DNA of 64,000 bases from Pirellulales bacterium (GTDB lineage Bacteria; Planctomycetota; Planctomycetia; Pirellulales; Lacipirellulaceae). Below the pieces are notes generated by a model, which worked only from the letters and a program-made list of their open reading frames with translations, did not search any database and was not told the DNA's origin. Both the position numbers and the translations under genes were made by a program. How positions within the stretch are numbered: the stretch's first letter is position 1; every line of letters starts with the position of its first letter. The DNA is taken from assembly GCA_022448265.1 (NCBI GenBank), contig JAKVCC010000008.1:42587-106586 (forward strand), written 5' to 3'. Below, in pieces: positions 62,191-64,000 of the stretch.

Positions 62191-63744
62191 TCATCCACTT
62201 CCACTCAGGGCCACCACCAAAATCACTCCTATCACGACGAGTAGCGCTGCACCGATCCCCACATACAGCCAGGGAGAGGGACCGTAGCTAGGCCCCATGT
62301 AACCCGGTGGGCGCAAGGGATTGATTTCGCCCGGCAGCGACCGAAACCGGGCCGCCACTTGCTGCTCGGCCTGCTGCCTTTCTAGCGTTTCTTCAATCAA
62401 TGACTTTTGCGGGCCATCTGCGACCGTGTCCTGTATCGCAGGTGCCAGATTGTCCGTCGAACTTGCCAGATCGCCAATCTCCACCGACTCTTCATCGGAA
62501 ACTGCTTCTTCCTCCAGCGGTGCCAGGCCAATATCTTCTTCCTCTTCAAATTTTTCGCCTGCGGCTACCGCAGCATCCTTGTTCGCCCCCTGGTTAGAGC
62601 CATCGTCCAGTCGAGTACCACCTCCTCCGATGGATTCGGCAAATCGGCGATAAACGTTGCTACCCATTCCTGAACCGGGACCCGAATCTTTGCCGCTACC
62701 GCCTACTTCTCGGCCGTGATCCTCAAGCCAGTCGGTCAATCGATCCACGACATCTTGGGCAGTTGGATAACGGTCGGCAGGCGACTTGGCCATCATTTTT
62801 CCGCAAATGTGCAACAAAGCGGGCGGCACATCGGGCCGCTCCTGAAGAATGCTTGGCGGAGACTCGGTCTGATGCTTCATCAATCGCTGAGAAATCGATC
62901 CCTGCGGAAAGGGCGGATGTCCGGTCAACAGAAAATAGAGCGTACAACCCAGACTATAGATATCAGACCTAGCATCGGCATCATGACTTTTTAGCGCTTG
63001 TTCGGGCGCGAGGTAGTCGGCCGTACCCAGCACATTCTCGCTGTTTTCGAGCGTCAGTGAGGCTTCATCATCGGTAATGCGCGCCAATCCCATGTCGAGC
63101 AGTTTGACGACTTTTTGATCATCCAGCAGACAGTTTGCAGGTTTGATGTCGCGATGTATCAATCCCATTTCGTGGGCATGGACTAGGCCCCGCGCAGCCT
63201 GGGCGATGTAGTCGGCAGCGGCATAAAAATCAAGCGGGCCTTGCTCCTTAACCAGCAAATGCAAGTCTTGGCCCGGCACAAATTCCATGACCAAAAAGTG
63301 AGTATCCCCTTCCTGGTCGATGTCGTAGGCCCGCACAATATTCATGTCATCTAACTTGGCGGCGGCACGCGCTTCAATTCGAAATCGCTCGAGATAGGCC
63401 GGGTCTTCAACCCGATTGCGCGGCAATACCTTGATTGCACGCGGCGCCCGCATCAATATGTGCTCAGCCAAGTAGACCGTACTCATGCCCCCCTTGCCAA
63501 TCTCGCCAAGCAATTTGTATTTTCCAAGAATAAAACCCCTGTGCTTCCCCGCCAGAAGCTTACTCGCCTGCCACTGGGTTATCAGGCTGTCCTCGACAAG
63601 TGCCGCAGCAAGTGCCTCCTGCCGTTCGGGCAACTCGCCGTGACGCTGCTGGTAGTTCTTCTGGAACTTGGATAGTTCGTCCTCTTCAACCAACTGGCTG
63701 CGTTTCACTAGGTCCAGAAAACTTTGAGTTGTTGCTTTTGACAT
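62191..63744 (-). CDS. Hanks-type Ser/Thr protein kinase with C-terminal membrane anchor
   Basis: This 517-residue kinase has an N-terminal helical extension (1-70) seen in planctomycete kinases. The kinase domain has glycine loop LGEIGKGGMSTVYLAEH, Lys105 (AIKVLP), HRDIKPANCLL with Asp199, and LLDMGLAR with Asp217 in place of DFG. The activation end is DYLAPEQAL. A long acidic linker (about 390-460) leads to a transmembrane helix near the C-terminus (WLYVGIGAALLVVIGVIL). The target is unknown. The gene converges with oleA. Confidence 0.93.
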   Translation of the reverse strand: MSKATTQSFLDLVKRSQLVEEDELSKFQKNYQQRHGELPERQEALAAALVEDSLITQWQASKLLAGKHRGFILGKYKLLGEIGKGGMSTVYLAEHILMRAPRAIKVLPRNRVEDPAYLERFRIEARAAAKLDDMNIVRAYDIDQEGDTHFLVMEFVPGQDLHLLVKEQGPLDFYAAADYIAQAARGLVHAHEMGLIHRDIKPANCLLDDQKVVKLLDMGLARITDDEASLTLENSENVLGTADYLAPEQALKSHDADARSDIYSLGCTLYFLLTGHPPFPQGSISQRLMKHQTESPPSILQERPDVPPALLHICGKMMAKSPADRYPTAQDVVDRLTDWLEDHGREVGGSGKDSGPGSGMGSNVYRRFAESIGGGGTRLDDGSNQGANKDAAVAAGEKFEEEEDIGLAPLEEEAVSDEESVEIGDLASSTDNLAPAIQDTVADGPQKSLIEETLERQQAEQQVAARFRSLPGEINPLRPPGYMGPSYGPSPWLYVGIGAALLVVIGVILVVALSGSG

Positions 63745-63791
63745 GACGTGTCGGGATCAATCTATTTAGCTAGAGATTCTGGGACGAAACA

Positions 63792-64000
63792 TCAAGGCTT
63801 GGACGACGAGCGGCCGACCGGCTGCCATGGAACGGGGCCACCTTGCCAGGGCCCAATGGGCACGATACACACCCCATCAGCCCCATAGCCAGATGGCCCA
63901 ATACGAGGCGACGACAGAGCCTGGGGAGCGAGACCAGTATTCTCTGCTGCCCCTAGAGTCTGCTGGCCACCGAATACCCTCAAAAAATCGGTCGGCACCT
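63792..64000 (-). CDS. Possible C-terminal end of a protein running off the right edge
   Basis: An open frame enters from the right edge and stops at 63792. It reads PTDFLRVFGGQQTLGAAENT and then a Gly/Pro-rich low-complexity tail (GPWQGGPVPWQPVGRSS). It is on the kinase strand, 47 bases upstream of the kinase start, so it could be a co-transcribed gene. Nothing identifies it, and it may be chance. Confidence 0.3.
   Translation of the reverse strand, partial: VPTDFLRVFGGQQTLGAAENTGLAPQALSSPRIGPSGYGADGVCIVPIGPWQGGPVPWQPVGRSSSKP

Noticed and set aside
1-64000. tRNA, rRNA, CRISPR arrays, insertion sequences or prophage genes
   Set aside because: I looked for cloverleaf arms, repeat-spacer arrays, transposase motifs and phage modules and saw none.

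Overview
The window looks like chromosomal DNA from a planctomycete, most likely of the Pirellulales type. The evidence is a DUF1559 protein with a prepilin-type N-terminus, a Hanks-type Ser/Thr kinase with a long N-terminal extension and a DMG activation motif, a PEP-CTERM cyclophilin, an OleA-type thiolase, a fused FAD/Fe-S glycolate-oxidase-like protein, several planctomycete-style zinc-ribbon membrane proteins and frequent starts without a clear Shine-Dalgarno. This taxonomic call is inference from gene content. Genes lie on both strands in short operons separated by fairly long spacers. I saw no rRNA, tRNA, CRISPR array, phage or insertion sequence.

Layout. 1-10.6 kb: sugar metabolism (truncated ROK kinase, galM), greA, a coiled-coil zinc-ribbon protein, the primary sigma factor and DNA primase in the classical dnaG-rpoD order, an HtrA-like protease and aat. 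10.7-19.8 kb: a TIM-barrel sugar isomerase, two tandem Cys/Met-metabolism PLP enzymes, the second preceded by a leader with an intrinsic terminator, a glycine-zipper lipoprotein, NAD synthetase and the bifunctional rRNA methyltransferase RlmKL. 20.0-28.9 kb: a 1090-residue secreted barrel-plus-beta-helix protein, a PEP-CTERM cyclophilin, an unassigned AAA ATPase, dCTP deaminase, endonuclease III and a DUF309 protein. 29.1-38.5 kb: a LON-domain protein with folE, two small membrane proteins, then a rightward run from the 991-residue oxidoreductase through moaD-moaE-moaA, a cysteine desulfurase and a YkgJ-type cysteine-cluster protein, which looks like a molybdenum cofactor operon with its own sulfur donor. 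38.6-52.1 kb: HU with a long tail behind a near-consensus promoter, a 72-residue lipoprotein, pyrD, trpS, acpS, yjbQ, topA, a PpiD-like chaperone and glgB. 52.2-64 kb: a degenerate RNase H-like protein, a three-gene HD/zinc-ribbon/ACT operon, a thioesterase, birA, the DUF1559 protein, a PuuD-like pseudoenzyme, a CPBP protease, OleA and the kinase.

Most of the window is housekeeping. The least explained features are: (i) a 13-base core repeated three times, each time between genes, with 17 identical bases in two copies; (ii) the terminator-bearing leader of the second PLP enzyme; (iii) two proteins with intact folds but missing catalytic residues (PuuD-like, RNase H-like); (iv) the large barrel/beta-helix protein. 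No whole new multi-gene system could be demonstrated.
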